This document shows positions 37,196 through 45,930 of a stretch of DNA of 64,000 nt, piece after piece; the first letter of the stretch is position 1; every line of letters begins with the position of its first letter. The stretch is from Caulobacter sp. Root1455 (lineage in GTDB: Bacteria; Pseudomonadota; Alphaproteobacteria; Caulobacterales; Caulobacteraceae): positions 496,001 to 560,000 of the forward strand of contig NZ_LMFQ01000001.1 of NCBI RefSeq assembly GCF_001426905.1, given 5' to 3'. A program made the position numbers and the translations under genes. The notes beneath the pieces were generated by a model that did no database searches, was not told where the DNA came from, and saw only the letters and a list, made by a program, of their open reading frames with translations.

Positions 37196-37921
37196 ATGAC
37201 AGAGACTTCCAGCATCGTCGCGACGGCGACCCAGACCCAGGTTCCGGCGACCAATCCAACCGGCGTTCCGGCCACGCACTATCCGACGCCCGGCGCCAAG
37301 TGCGCCGACTTGGTGGTGCACCTGGCCGGCCTAGCCTGCGCCCTGCTGGGCGGCGGGATCCTGCTGGGCCTGGCGTTCGGCCTGGGCTCGCTGAGCCAGG
37401 TGGCGGCCATCGGCGTCTACACGGTCGGCCTGATCACCATGCTGTCGCTGTCGACCGCCTACAACTTCTCCAAGGCCCGCTGGCGCCCGCTGCTGCGCCG
37501 CTTCGACCACGCCGGCATCTTCATCATGATCGCCGCGTCCTACACCCCCTTCACCACCCAGAACCTGCACGGCTGGTGGGCGATCGGCATGACCACGGCC
37601 GTCTGGTCGGTGGCCGGGATCGGCGTGGCCGCCAAGCTGTTCCTGCCGGGCCTGGACAAGCGCTTCTGGGTCGGCCTCTACCTGGCCCTGGGCTGGCTGG
37701 TCCTGGTGGCCGTCAAGCCGATGATCGCCGGCATGGGCTGGGTGGCCCTGCTGCTTTTGGCGATCGGCGGCGTGATCTATTCGACGGGTACGGTGTTCTA
37801 CCTGATGAAGCGGCTGAAGTTCCGGCGGGCGATCTGGCACGGTCACGTGATCGGCGGCGCCGGCCTGCACTACGCCGCCGTGCTGGTCGGGGTGGTCCTG
37901 ACCTCGAGCGGACACCCCTGA
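37196..37921 (+). CDS. Hemolysin III family membrane protein
   Basis: This 241-residue seven-helix membrane protein belongs to the hemolysin III/YqfA (PAQR-related) family. Conserved residues appear in order: a first-helix His region (CADLVVHLAG), the STAYNFSK segment, RFDHAGIFIMIAASYTPF (family motif D-H-x-x-I-x-x-x-x-A-x-x-Y-x-P) and the C-terminal WHGHVIGGAGLHY (H-x-x-x-x-x-x-H), which together form the zinc-like metal site of the superfamily. It is probably a membrane-homeostasis hydrolase rather than a toxin. The ATG at 37196 is used; the N-terminal 30 residues are cytoplasmic and Thr-rich. Confidence 0.9.
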   Translation: MTETSSIVATATQTQVPATNPTGVPATHYPTPGAKCADLVVHLAGLACALLGGGILLGLAFGLGSLSQVAAIGVYTVGLITMLSLSTAYNFSKARWRPLLRRFDHAGIFIMIAASYTPFTTQNLHGWWAIGMTTAVWSVAGIGVAAKLFLPGLDKRFWVGLYLALGWLVLVAVKPMIAGMGWVALLLLAIGGVIYSTGTVFYLMKRLKFRRAIWHGHVIGGAGLHYAAVLVGVVLTSSGHP

Positions 37922-37943
37922 CCTAGTGTAAGTTGGACGCGCC

Positions 37944-39263
37944 TTGAACACCCCGCCGGATTCCAAAAAGACCGTCCAGACCTTCTTCCGGGATCGCACG
38001 ACGAACGGCCAGCGCGGCAAGCGTTTGCCGGCGCCGCCGAGCCAGCACGACAGCCAGGTCGAGGCGGTCGGCTTTCCGGGCGTGCGGCTCAGCGTCGACG
38101 AGGCCGACGAGGCCCTGCGCAACGTCGCCGATCGCCTGGCCCCGCTGCGGCCGTTGCTGGGCGCGAGCGACTTCAACATCCTGGCCCTGTCGGGCGGCGC
38201 GGCGGGCGGCGCCTTCGGGGCCGGGGCCCTGGTCGGCCTGACCAAGGCCGGGGCGCGGCCCGAGTTCGCCATCGTCACCGGGGTCAGCACCGGCGCCCTG
38301 ATCGCGCCCTTCGCCTTCCTGGGCCCGGCCTGGGACGACCGCCTCGCCGACGCCTATGTCGGCGGCCACGCCGCCGACCTGCTCAGCTTCAAGCGCCTTG
38401 GCCCGACCCTGGGCCCGAGCCTTTTCCGGGGCGACTCCCTGGACAGCCTGGTCGCGCTGTTCATCGACCTGGAGATGATCCAGGCCGTGGCCCGCGAGCA
38501 CGCCCGCGGCCGTCGCCTGCTGATCGCCACCACCAATCTGGACACCCAGAAGGCGACGATCTGGGACATGGGGGCGATCGCCGCCCAGGGCGACGAGGCG
38601 GCCCTGCGGCTGTTCCGCGACGTGCTGGTGGCCTCGGCCACCCTGCCCGGCCTGTTTCCGCCCAAGCTGATCGACGTCGAGGCTCCGGACGGCGAAGGCG
38701 GCATGGCGCGCTATCAGGAAATGCACGCCGACGGCGGCATCGCCGCGCCGCTGTTCCTGATGCCCGACGCCCTGCTGCGCTGGCGCGAGCTGGGCCAGCG
38801 CCTGCGGCGCGGCCGGGTCTATGTGATCTTCAACACCGTGCTCGACCCCTCGCCCCGCACCACGGCGCCGGGCGTGACCTCGATCATGGGCCGCAGCTTC
38901 GAGACTATGCTGCGGTTCTCGTACCGCCAGGCCCTGAGCGTCGCGGCCGGATTCTGCGCCCGCCACAACCTGCCGCTCTGGTCGGCCTCGATCCCGACCG
39001 ACTTCGAGAACTTCAACATGATGAAGTTCGAGACCGCGCTGATGAAACGGACCTTCGACGACGCCGAGGCCTTGGCGATCAGCGGCCGGCTGTGGTCCAG
39101 CGCCATCCCGACGCCCGAGCCCCTGTGGCGCGGCCTGTTCAAGCGCCCGCCGTCGACGCGCGGCCGGACGGTCAAGGATCCCATCCTCGCGCCGGCCGCG
39201 GCGCTGGCCCCGACGGACGTGGGGGCCAGCAAGGGGCCAGACTTGGAAGAGCCTATTTCTTGA
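37944..39263 (+). CDS. Patatin-like phospholipase
   Basis: This 439-residue protein is a probable lipid acyl hydrolase. The oxyanion loop LSGGAAGGAFGAGAL (82-95), nucleophile GVSTG (Ser115) and the second dyad residue in HADGGIAAP (Asp-Gly-Gly) are all present. No signal peptide is seen. The best start is TTG 37944, since the frame upstream lacks an ATG before the hemolysin-III gene, which ends 22 bp earlier. Its last 11 bp overlap the convergent zinc-ribbon gene. Confidence 0.85.
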   Translation: MNTPPDSKKTVQTFFRDRTTNGQRGKRLPAPPSQHDSQVEAVGFPGVRLSVDEADEALRNVADRLAPLRPLLGASDFNILALSGGAAGGAFGAGALVGLTKAGARPEFAIVTGVSTGALIAPFAFLGPAWDDRLADAYVGGHAADLLSFKRLGPTLGPSLFRGDSLDSLVALFIDLEMIQAVAREHARGRRLLIATTNLDTQKATIWDMGAIAAQGDEAALRLFRDVLVASATLPGLFPPKLIDVEAPDGEGGMARYQEMHADGGIAAPLFLMPDALLRWRELGQRLRRGRVYVIFNTVLDPSPRTTAPGVTSIMGRSFETMLRFSYRQALSVAAGFCARHNLPLWSASIPTDFENFNMMKFETALMKRTFDDAEALAISGRLWSSAIPTPEPLWRGLFKRPPSTRGRTVKDPILAPAAALAPTDVGASKGPDLEEPIS

Positions 39264-39585
39264 GGTAGCGGGCCCGCAGCTTGTCGACGTTCGGCGGCTC
39301 GGCGCGGAAGTCCGACGCCAGGCCCAGGCGGGCGTTGCAGGACGGGCAGCGCACCGAGTCCTCGTCGGCCAACTCGGTCGGCGGATCGAAGCGCGTGCCG
39401 CACGGCTTGCACTTGAAGTCGCCGGTCGCCGGCGGCGCGGGCGGCGGTTCCGGCGCCTTCACCACCACGCGCTTGTGGCCGGCCGGACGCGGGATGCGCT
39501 CGAGCGGCGGCGGACCGCCCGGCGCGGCGACGCCGCTCTTCAGGCTCAGGATCTTGCGGGGGCGAGGGGGCTCGCTATCGCTCAT
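39253..39585 (-). CDS. Small zinc-ribbon protein
   Basis: This 110-residue protein has a Pro-rich basic N-terminal part (1-55) and a C-terminal zinc ribbon FKCKPCGTRFDPP...VRCPSCNARLGL (two CxxC pairs about 20 residues apart, about 58-85), followed by a short Lys/Arg-rich tail. Such ribbons bind zinc and may bind nucleic acid or protein. No family name is offered. It is oppositely oriented to the patatin gene, with an 11-bp overlap. Confidence 0.65.
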   Translation of the reverse strand: MSDSEPPRPRKILSLKSGVAAPGGPPPLERIPRPAGHKRVVVKAPEPPPAPPATGDFKCKPCGTRFDPPTELADEDSVRCPSCNARLGLASDFRAEPPNVDKLRARYLKK

Positions 39586-39694
39586 GGCGCTTGGTGGCTC
39601 GGATGAGGGGCCCGGGTGCAGGCGGTACGGGCGCTAGCTGCATGATCTGAGCCCGAAACTCAAGCGCCGAGCACATCGCGCCGGCGGGGACAGT

Positions 39695-40684
39695 CTACCA
39701 GTGCGGCCTCAGGCTGAACGAAAAGGCCAGCATTTCGTCCTTCTGGGTGGCCATGCCCATGATCTGGTCCTTGGCCCTGATCTTGCGGTGCACATAGCCG
39801 AACGAGGCCTGCATCGGACCCTTGCGCCAGGCCACGCCGGCCTGGCCGTCGCCGACCAGCTTGCTGCTGGCGTCGGAGCTGACGCCGGCCCCGCTCCAGT
39901 CGCCTTCACTGCCGTGCAGCATGTTCAGGCCGACGGCCTGGCCGCTGGCGGCGGCGAACAGATACCAGCGTCCACGGTCGCCGAACTGGCGTCCGTCGCT
40001 GACGCCCAGCGAATCGACGACCTGGTCGCCCATCTTCTTGCCGAACCGCACGGTGGCGCCCGCCTCGGCCGAGCCGCCGGCTCCGCCGAAACCCAGGCCG
40101 GCGTGCGGCGTGACGTCGAGAGCGTATTTGCCGGCGCCCACCGACACGGCGGCCGGCCAGCCGCGGGTCACGGTGACGTCGACCTCGCGGTCCTCGAAAC
40201 TGTCCTCGTCGGGTCGAACCAGGGCCAGGGGCCGGGTCTGGCCGGCCTGCGCGACGCTGGCCACCGAGACGCGGACCGAATCGACGGCGTGCTCGCCCTC
40301 GCCGACCACGACGGCGTTGGACCGGTAGCTGACCGCGCCGCGGCCCTCGTAATAGCGGTTGGTGTCGAGCAGGGCGGCGTCGCCGTAGGCGCCGGCGGGC
40401 GACAGCGCGAAGCTGGGATCGTTGGCGCGCTCGGCCTTGGCGACGGGGGCTCCAGCGAAGCCGACGGAAGCGGTGGGGACGGGGCGCTGGGCGCGGAGAC
40501 CGAAGTCGAGCGGCGAGGCGGCGCGCATGTCGACGACGAAGCTGGGCGGGGCCTTGCGGGGGGCGGTGGACGCCCTATCTGGAGTGCTGGACGATTTGGC
40601 GGGCCGGGTCGGCTGGGCCTGCGCCGTGGCGATGGCCAGGACGCTCAGACCCACTCCCGTTACAAATGCGGTGCAAGCACGCAT
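39695..40684 (-). CDS. Hypothetical outer-membrane beta-barrel-like protein
   Basis: This 329-residue exported protein has a signal peptide (about 1-24, ending AQAQ). A low-complexity stretch (25-60) is followed by alternating hydrophobic strands, with glycine-rich turns (GLGFGGAGGSAEAGATVRFG) and a C-terminal strand MLAFSFSLRPHW ending in an aromatic residue. This suggests a small barrel, but I do not recognise the family. The ATG at 40684 gives a clean signal peptide; an in-frame start 84 bp upstream would place it internally. No partner genes are apparent. Confidence 0.6.
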   Translation of the reverse strand: MRACTAFVTGVGLSVLAIATAQAQPTRPAKSSSTPDRASTAPRKAPPSFVVDMRAASPLDFGLRAQRPVPTASVGFAGAPVAKAERANDPSFALSPAGAYGDAALLDTNRYYEGRGAVSYRSNAVVVGEGEHAVDSVRVSVASVAQAGQTRPLALVRPDEDSFEDREVDVTVTRGWPAAVSVGAGKYALDVTPHAGLGFGGAGGSAEAGATVRFGKKMGDQVVDSLGVSDGRQFGDRGRWYLFAAASGQAVGLNMLHGSEGDWSGAGVSSDASSKLVGDGQAGVAWRKGPMQASFGYVHRKIRAKDQIMGMATQKDEMLAFSFSLRPHW

Positions 40685-40794
40685 TCCAGTCCCCAGAACC
40701 CTTCCCCACGGAGAGCCTACTCGGAATTCGAATGGCGTCCATGGGACAAAACCCCACGTCATCAACATTTCGCACTGGGTATGGTTCCCGACGT

Positions 40795-40826
40795 GAAAAC
40801 GGCGCCGCGGAGGCCCGCGACGCCGT
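40795..40826 (-). terminator. Rho-independent terminator after nrdA
   Basis: On the minus strand, ACGGCG-T-CGCGG (40826-40815) pairs with CCGCG-G-CGCCGT (40810-40799) around GCCT, giving a 12-bp stem with one T-G pair, followed by TTTTCACG. It lies about 39 bp after the nrdA stop. Confidence 0.8.
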
Positions 40827-40864
40827 CTAACTTCAGGAATTGTTAAGGTTTTGGGCCGGTCGAT

Positions 40865-42742
40865 CTACTGGCAGGCCAGGCATTCGTCGTAGTCGGTCTT
40901 GGTCGGGACGTCGAAGCCGTTGGCCGGGCCCGCCACCGCGACGTCGGAACCGGCGTAGGACGCCCGTTGCACCGACTTGGAGCGCAGGTAGTACAGCGAC
41001 TTCACGCCGCGCTCCCAGGCCTGCCAGTGCAGCATGTGCAGGTCCCACTTGTCGACGTCGCCGGGCAGGAAGATGTTCACCGACTGGCTCTGGCAGACTT
41101 CCGGCGTGCGGTCGGCGGCCAGCTCGACCACCCAGCGCTGGTCCAGTTCGAAGGCGGTCTTGTAGACGTCCTTGTCGTCCTGGCTGAGGAAGTCCAGGTG
41201 CTGGACCGAGCCCTCGTTCTCCAGGATCGAACCCCAGACCGCGTCGGTGTTCTGGCCCTTCTCCTCGAGCAGCTTCTCCAGGTAGGGGTTCTTCACCGCG
41301 AACGAGCCCGACAGGGTCTTGTGCGTGTAGATGTTGGCCGGGATCGGCTCGATGCCGGCCGAGGTGCCGCCGCAGATGATCGAAATCGACGCGGTCGGGG
41401 CGATGGCCAGCTTGTGCGAGAAGCGCTCCATCGAGCCGCGATCGGCGGCGTCCGGGCACGGCCCCTTCTCCTCGCCGATCGAGATCGACGCCTTGTCGGC
41501 CTCGCGGCGCAGGTGCTTGAACATCCGCATGTTCCAGCTCTTGGCCAGGGCGCTCTCGAACGGCACGTTCTGGCTCTGCAGGAAGCTGTGGAAGCCCATC
41601 AGGCCCAGGCCCACCGAACGCTCGCGCATGGCGGCGTAGGCGGCGGTCGAGGCGGCGTCCGGCGCGCGGTCGATGAAGTCCTGCAGGACGTTGTCGAGGA
41701 AGCGCATGATGTCCTCGATGAACATCGGGTGGTCGCGCCACTCCAGGAAGGTCTCGGCGTTCACCGACGACAGGCAGCAGACGGCGGTGCGGTCGTTGCC
41801 CAGGTGATCGACGCCGGTGTGCAGCATGATCTCGCTGCACAGGTTCGACTGGCGAACCTTCAGGCCCAGCTCTTGCTGGTGCTTGGGCATGGCGCGGTTC
41901 ACGGTGTCGGAGAAGATCAGGTAGGGCTCGCCGGTCTGCAGGCGCAGCTCCAGGACCTTCTGCCACAGGGCGCGGGCGTCGACCTCGCGCAGGACTTCGT
42001 TGGTCTTGGGCGAGCGCAGGCCGAACTTGTGGCCGTCGCGCACGGCGTGCATGAACTCGTCGGTGATCGAGATGCCGTGGTGCAGGTTCAGGGACTTGCG
42101 GTTGAAATCGCCCGACGCCTTGCGGATTTCCAGGAACTCTTCGATTTCCGGGTGGTGGATGTCCAGATAGACGGCCGCCGAACCGCGGCGCAGGCTGCCT
42201 TGGCTGATCGCCAGGGTCAGGCTGTCCATCACGCGGATGAAGGGGATGATGCCGCTGGTCTGGCCCTGGCCCTTGACCTTCTCGCCGATCGACCGGACGC
42301 CGCCCCAGTAGGTGCCGATGCCGCCGCCGTTGGCCGCCAGCCAGACGTTCTCGTTCCAGACGCCCAGGATGCCGTCCAGGCTGTCGCTGACGGCGTTCAG
42401 GAAGCAGCTGATCGGCAGGCCGCGCTCGGCGCCGCCGTTGCTCAGCACCGGGGTCGACGGCATGAACCACAGCTGGCTCATGTAGTCGTAGACGCGCTGG
42501 GCATGGTCGGCGTCGTCGGCGAAGGCCGTCGAGACGCGGGCGAACATGTCCTGGTACGACTCGCCCGGCAGCAGATAGCGGTCTTCCAGGGTGGTCTTGC
42601 CGAAATCGGTCAGCAGGGCGTCGCGCGAGCGGTCGACCTCGACCTTGCGCACCAGCGCCAGCTTGGGACGTTCAGAGGTCCGCATGCCTCCGGTGCGAGC
42701 CTGGGGGAGTGCCGTCGTCTTCGCCGCTTCACTGCCGGTCAT
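40865..42742 (-). CDS. nrdA: Ribonucleotide reductase class I, alpha subunit
   Basis: This 625-residue catalytic subunit reduces ribonucleoside diphosphates with the NrdB radical. The active-site Cys are in ISCFLN, SNLCSEIM (thiyl Cys, with Asn and Glu of the N-x-C-x-E motif) and TAVCCLSS; the shuttle Cys pair is in the C-terminal CLACQ. The usual N-terminal ATP-cone is missing, since the catalytic fold begins by about residue 45, so the dATP overall-activity switch should be absent. A GTG/TTG/ATG choice exists; ATG 42742 is used. NrdR-like boxes lie upstream and a terminator downstream. Confidence 0.95.
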   Translation of the reverse strand: MTGSEAAKTTALPQARTGGMRTSERPKLALVRKVEVDRSRDALLTDFGKTTLEDRYLLPGESYQDMFARVSTAFADDADHAQRVYDYMSQLWFMPSTPVLSNGGAERGLPISCFLNAVSDSLDGILGVWNENVWLAANGGGIGTYWGGVRSIGEKVKGQGQTSGIIPFIRVMDSLTLAISQGSLRRGSAAVYLDIHHPEIEEFLEIRKASGDFNRKSLNLHHGISITDEFMHAVRDGHKFGLRSPKTNEVLREVDARALWQKVLELRLQTGEPYLIFSDTVNRAMPKHQQELGLKVRQSNLCSEIMLHTGVDHLGNDRTAVCCLSSVNAETFLEWRDHPMFIEDIMRFLDNVLQDFIDRAPDAASTAAYAAMRERSVGLGLMGFHSFLQSQNVPFESALAKSWNMRMFKHLRREADKASISIGEEKGPCPDAADRGSMERFSHKLAIAPTASISIICGGTSAGIEPIPANIYTHKTLSGSFAVKNPYLEKLLEEKGQNTDAVWGSILENEGSVQHLDFLSQDDKDVYKTAFELDQRWVVELAADRTPEVCQSQSVNIFLPGDVDKWDLHMLHWQAWERGVKSLYYLRSKSVQRASYAGSDVAVAGPANGFDVPTKTDYDECLACQ

Positions 42743-42799
42743 GATCAAAAATCCATAATCAATCAGCGTGTTCCGGAAAAGGGAACGTCCCGTCCAGCC

Positions 42800-42845
42800 G
42801 CTACATCTTGTGGCCGAGGAGCCCCCTCAGCCCACATATGGGGCC
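42800..42845. promoter_or_regulatory. Paired NrdR-box-like sites upstream of nrdA
   Basis: GCTACATCTTGTGG (42800-42813) and CCCACATATGGGG (42831-42843) both follow the ACAN-ATNTNGTG layout of NrdR boxes, the second in degenerate form. Their centres are 31 bp apart, the same as at nrdB. They lie about 60-100 bp upstream of the nrdA start. Confidence 0.55.
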
Positions 42846-43194
42846 ACAGTGGCTAATGACTCGTCAACGATGAGATGCGCCTCGCGGGCGAGTTTTTTCT
42901 TAACAAGCTGTGAACGAACAACGGTGTGCGGGAAGATGCTGCGCATCATCAACGGGTTGCACGGCCAAGACAAACGCCGCCGTGACACCCTGTCGCGGGC
43001 CACAAAGAAGTGATCCGGCGGCGGAGCGGATTGCGCGGAAAAGCACTTGCCTGCGCCAGGCTCCCAGCGGGCGGGCGATCCGACGCCCACGGCGCGTTTT
43101 TCGCTCCGTGGGCGAACCCAGAATCGAGCCCGGCGGCCAGCCCTCCGTCACGCCGCGTATCGCGGCGCGCCATCTCCCCGCTTCGCGAGGGCGG
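42846..43194. other. Intergenic region between nrdA and ompA
   Basis: No gene is seen. The nrdA-proximal part is AT-richer (GAGTTTTTTCTTAACAAG) and contains a GACTC methylation-type site. Further on are two hairpins, CGCCCACGG...CCGTGGGCG (43084-43114) and CGCCGCG-TAT-CGCGGCG (about 43153-43170). These could be part of a leader or small RNA, but no promoter-terminator pair was found. Confidence 0.45.
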
Positions 43195-43227
43195 AAAAGA
43201 AAAGGGCCCGGCGTCGCCGCCGGGCCC
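43195..43227 (-). terminator. Rho-independent terminator after ompA
   Basis: On the minus strand, GGGCCCGGCG (43227-43218) and CGCCGGGCCC (43213-43204) form a perfect 10-bp stem, with a 4-nt loop, followed by TTTTCTTTTC. It lies 26 bp after the OmpA stop codon. Confidence 0.88.
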
Positions 43228-43252
43228 TCAACCTTAGTGCCTGATCGCGATC

Positions 43253-44440
43253 TTAGAAGTTGATCGAGATCGTGGAACGGCGGTTCAGCGGTTCCTTCAC
43301 ACCATCGCCGGTGGCGACGGCGGGGGCGCTTTCACCCTTCCAGTCAACGGCCAGGGTGTCGGCGGCGACACCGGCGCCGACCAGGGCGTCAGCCACGGCC
43401 TTCGCACGACGCTCCGAGAGCTTGGCGTTGTACTTCGGCGAACCCGAGGTGTCGGTGTGACCGACAACCACCAGCTTGGTGGCGTGACCCGAGGTCGCGT
43501 AGTTCGCGGCTTCCGAAACCACCGACTGGGCTTCCGGCGTCAGGACGTACTGATCGAACGGGAAGTAGACGATGAACTCGCGAGCCTCATACGCCGGCGG
43601 AGGCGGCGGGGGAGGCGGCGGGGGCGGAGGCGGCGGGGGCGGAGGAGGCGGCGGCGGCGGCGGGGGCGGCGGCGGCGGCGGCGAAGCGAAGGAGTACCGC
43701 AGACCGACGGTCAGCGATTGATCCTTGTACTGGCCGGAGAACGCGCCGGCGTTCAGCGTCGACGAACCCGAGGTCTGCCAGGTGTGCTCCTGGGTGGCGA
43801 ACCAGCGATAGGTCACGTCGACCTTCAGCTTGTCGGTCGCCTTGATCGAGGCGCCGGCGATGGCTTGCCACGCGACGGCGATGTCATCGTCGTCGGCGGT
43901 CAGGTTCTGGATGGCGGGGCTGGTCGGCACGCCGCTGAACTGACCCAGCGCGCTGACGTCCAGACGGTTGATGCCGAGACCGGCGCCCACGTACGGATTG
44001 ATCCACGAGTCCGGCATGAAATCATACAGGACGTTGACCATCAGCGACCAGGAGTCGATCGAGCCCGACGGGCCGCCGCAGGTCGGAGCGGCCACGGTGC
44101 GGGTCACGCCGGGCGTGCAGAGCGCGATCGGCTGCTGGCGAACCGGGTTGCCGCGAACGGTGGTCAGGTCGCCGGGGCGGTAGCCGCCTTCGACTTCGGC
44201 GCGCCAGTTCGGGTTGAACTGGTAGCCGAGGCGAACGAAACCGGCCCAGTCTTCATCGGTCGACCAGGTCCAGTGATAGCGCGCGCCGTCCGGAGCGTTC
44301 AGATCCGATTCGGTGGTGATGCCCTCGGGCCAGTGGTAGCCAAGATCGACCGCGCCGTACCAGCCGGTCTCTTGGGCCGAAGCGGCGCCAGCGGCGAATA
44401 CCGCGGCCAAAGCCACTCCCGCCAGGAGTTGGAGTTTCAT
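43253..44440 (-). CDS. OmpA-family outer-membrane protein with polyproline linker
   Basis: This 395-residue protein ties the outer membrane to peptidoglycan. After a signal peptide (1-22, ending ASAQE) comes an eight-strand OmpA-like barrel (about 25-255). Then 29 consecutive Pro codons (minus strand 43681-43595) form a stiff linker, and the C-terminal OmpA/MotB peptidoglycan-binding domain follows (about 290-395), with the ELVVVGHTDTSGSPxYNxxLSxRRAxAV pattern and NRRSTI. Ser/Asn and Asp/Arg residues for diaminopimelate binding are present. It has its own promoter region and terminator. Confidence 0.92.
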   Translation of the reverse strand: MKLQLLAGVALAAVFAAGAASAQETGWYGAVDLGYHWPEGITTESDLNAPDGARYHWTWSTDEDWAGFVRLGYQFNPNWRAEVEGGYRPGDLTTVRGNPVRQQPIALCTPGVTRTVAAPTCGGPSGSIDSWSLMVNVLYDFMPDSWINPYVGAGLGINRLDVSALGQFSGVPTSPAIQNLTADDDDIAVAWQAIAGASIKATDKLKVDVTYRWFATQEHTWQTSGSSTLNAGAFSGQYKDQSLTVGLRYSFASPPPPPPPPPPPPPPPPPPPPPPPPPPPPPAYEAREFIVYFPFDQYVLTPEAQSVVSEAANYATSGHATKLVVVGHTDTSGSPKYNAKLSERRAKAVADALVGAGVAADTLAVDWKGESAPAVATGDGVKEPLNRRSTISINF

Positions 44441-44769
44441 ATCAAGAGCCCTCTATTGCCCTGCACCGGCCGAGACCGACCGAGCATTGTTATACCAAGG
44501 CGCACGATCCGCGAAAGTGTCAGCTGAGCAACACCCGTCAGGTTTCGGCGTCCCCTTAGAGAAGACGCCGCGAACACATGACCGCCCCCCGCAAAATCAA
44601 CTTCCGAGCGTATCGGCTGACTGTCCCGGAAAAAGCGCCAGCATAGTACCGGTTCGCACGTGAATCCGCGCGGCGCAAGGCCTTGCGAGCGTTTTGCGAC
44701 CCGCGAACGTGTAAAAATGTCGCAGCCGTGCAGGAACTCCACAGTAAACGGCGGCGGGCGCCGGCTACC
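44441..44769. other. ompA promoter region
   Basis: This 329-bp stretch upstream of ompA carries no gene. On the minus strand a TATAAC (near 44490) is a possible -10 about 50 bp before the ATG, and no terminator for a preceding gene is needed since the ABC genes run toward it and end at 44770. Nothing else stands out. Confidence 0.45.
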
Positions 44770-45930
44770 TCAGTCCAGGGTCCGTCGGTAGCGCGACATA
44801 GCGGCGGCGGCGATCGCCACGACAAATACCGCCAGGGCGGCAAGACTGGCCCACAGGTCCTCAACACCCAGCCCTTTGAGTAATGAGCCGCGCACCACCC
44901 GCAGGAAGTGGGTCACGGGAATCACGCTGCCCAGCGCCTGGGCCCAGGCCGGCATGCCCCGGAACGGGAACATGAAGCCCGACAGCAGGATCGACGGCAG
45001 GATGTAGAAGAACGACATCTGCACGGCCTGCAGCTGGTTGCGGGCCACGGTCGAGATCAGGAAGCCCAGCGACAGCGACCCGAGGATGAACAGCACCACC
45101 CCCACCGCCAGGGCGTCCCAGCCGCCGGCCATGGGCACCGAGAACAGCACCCGGGCCAGAATCAGGATGACCAGGGTCTGAATCAGGCCGACCACCACAT
45201 AGGGCGACAGCTTGCCGATCATCACCTCGATCGGCTTGGCGGGGGTGGCCAGCAGGCTCTCCATGGTGCCGCGCTCGTATTCACGGGTCATGCCCAGCGA
45301 GGTCATCATCACCAGGGTCAGCGACAGCACCACGCCCAGCAGGCCGGGCACGATGTTGTAGGCGGTGATGGCCTCGGGATTGTAGCGCCGGTGGATCACC
45401 ACCTCGAACGGATCCCGGCCGGCCCCTATGCTGGAAGACGGGGCCACCGCCCCGACCAGGTCGCGCGACAGCGCCGTACGCGGAAGATTGGCCAGGGCCG
45501 CGATCGCCCCGCCGGTGGCGGCCGGGTCGGAGGCGTCGGCCTCGACCAGGATCTGGGCCTGGTCGCCGCGCACCACCCGCCGGGTGAAGTCGGCGGGGAT
45601 CGTCAGGGCGAACTGCACCTCGCCCCGGGCGATCGCCTGGTCCAGCTCCTCGGGAGAGGCGGCCTCGTGGACGATCTTGAAATAGCCGTTGTGCGCCAGG
45701 GCCGAGAGCGCGGAGCGGGCCATCGGTCCGTGATCCTGGACCAGCACCGCCGTGGGCAGATCGCGCGGATCGCTGTTGATGGCGTAGCCGAACAGCATCA
45801 GCTGGACGATCGGCATGACCAGGATCATCGCATAGGTCAGCCGGTCGCGGGTGAGCTGGATGAACTCCTTGGTCAGCACCGCCAGGATGCGGTTCAGGGA
45901 CAGACCCCGATCGGAGGAGGCGGCGCTCAT
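44770..45930 (-). CDS. ABC-2 type transporter permease
   Basis: This 386-residue membrane subunit has an N-terminal helix (about 28-48), a large periplasmic domain (about 50-190) and five C-terminal helices, the layout of YhhJ/YbhR-type ABC-2 exporters. MTREYERGTMESLLATPAKPIEVMIGK is the conserved cytoplasmic loop, and SGFMFPFRGMPAWAQALGSVIPVTHFLRVVRG the diagnostic C-terminal segment. The ATG at 45930 overlaps the ATPase stop by 4 bp. It completes a tripartite exporter with the HlyD-like protein. Confidence 0.92.
   Translation of the reverse strand: MSAASSDRGLSLNRILAVLTKEFIQLTRDRLTYAMILVMPIVQLMLFGYAINSDPRDLPTAVLVQDHGPMARSALSALAHNGYFKIVHEAASPEELDQAIARGEVQFALTIPADFTRRVVRGDQAQILVEADASDPAATGGAIAALANLPRTALSRDLVGAVAPSSSIGAGRDPFEVVIHRRYNPEAITAYNIVPGLLGVVLSLTLVMMTSLGMTREYERGTMESLLATPAKPIEVMIGKLSPYVVVGLIQTLVILILARVLFSVPMAGGWDALAVGVVLFILGSLSLGFLISTVARNQLQAVQMSFFYILPSILLSGFMFPFRGMPAWAQALGSVIPVTHFLRVVRGSLLKGLGVEDLWASLAALAVFVVAIAAAAMSRYRRTLD

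Noticed and set aside
43595..43681. The GGC-rich tract as a CRISPR-like or non-coding microsatellite
   Set aside because: It is in frame within OmpA and codes for 29 prolines between two well-formed domains.
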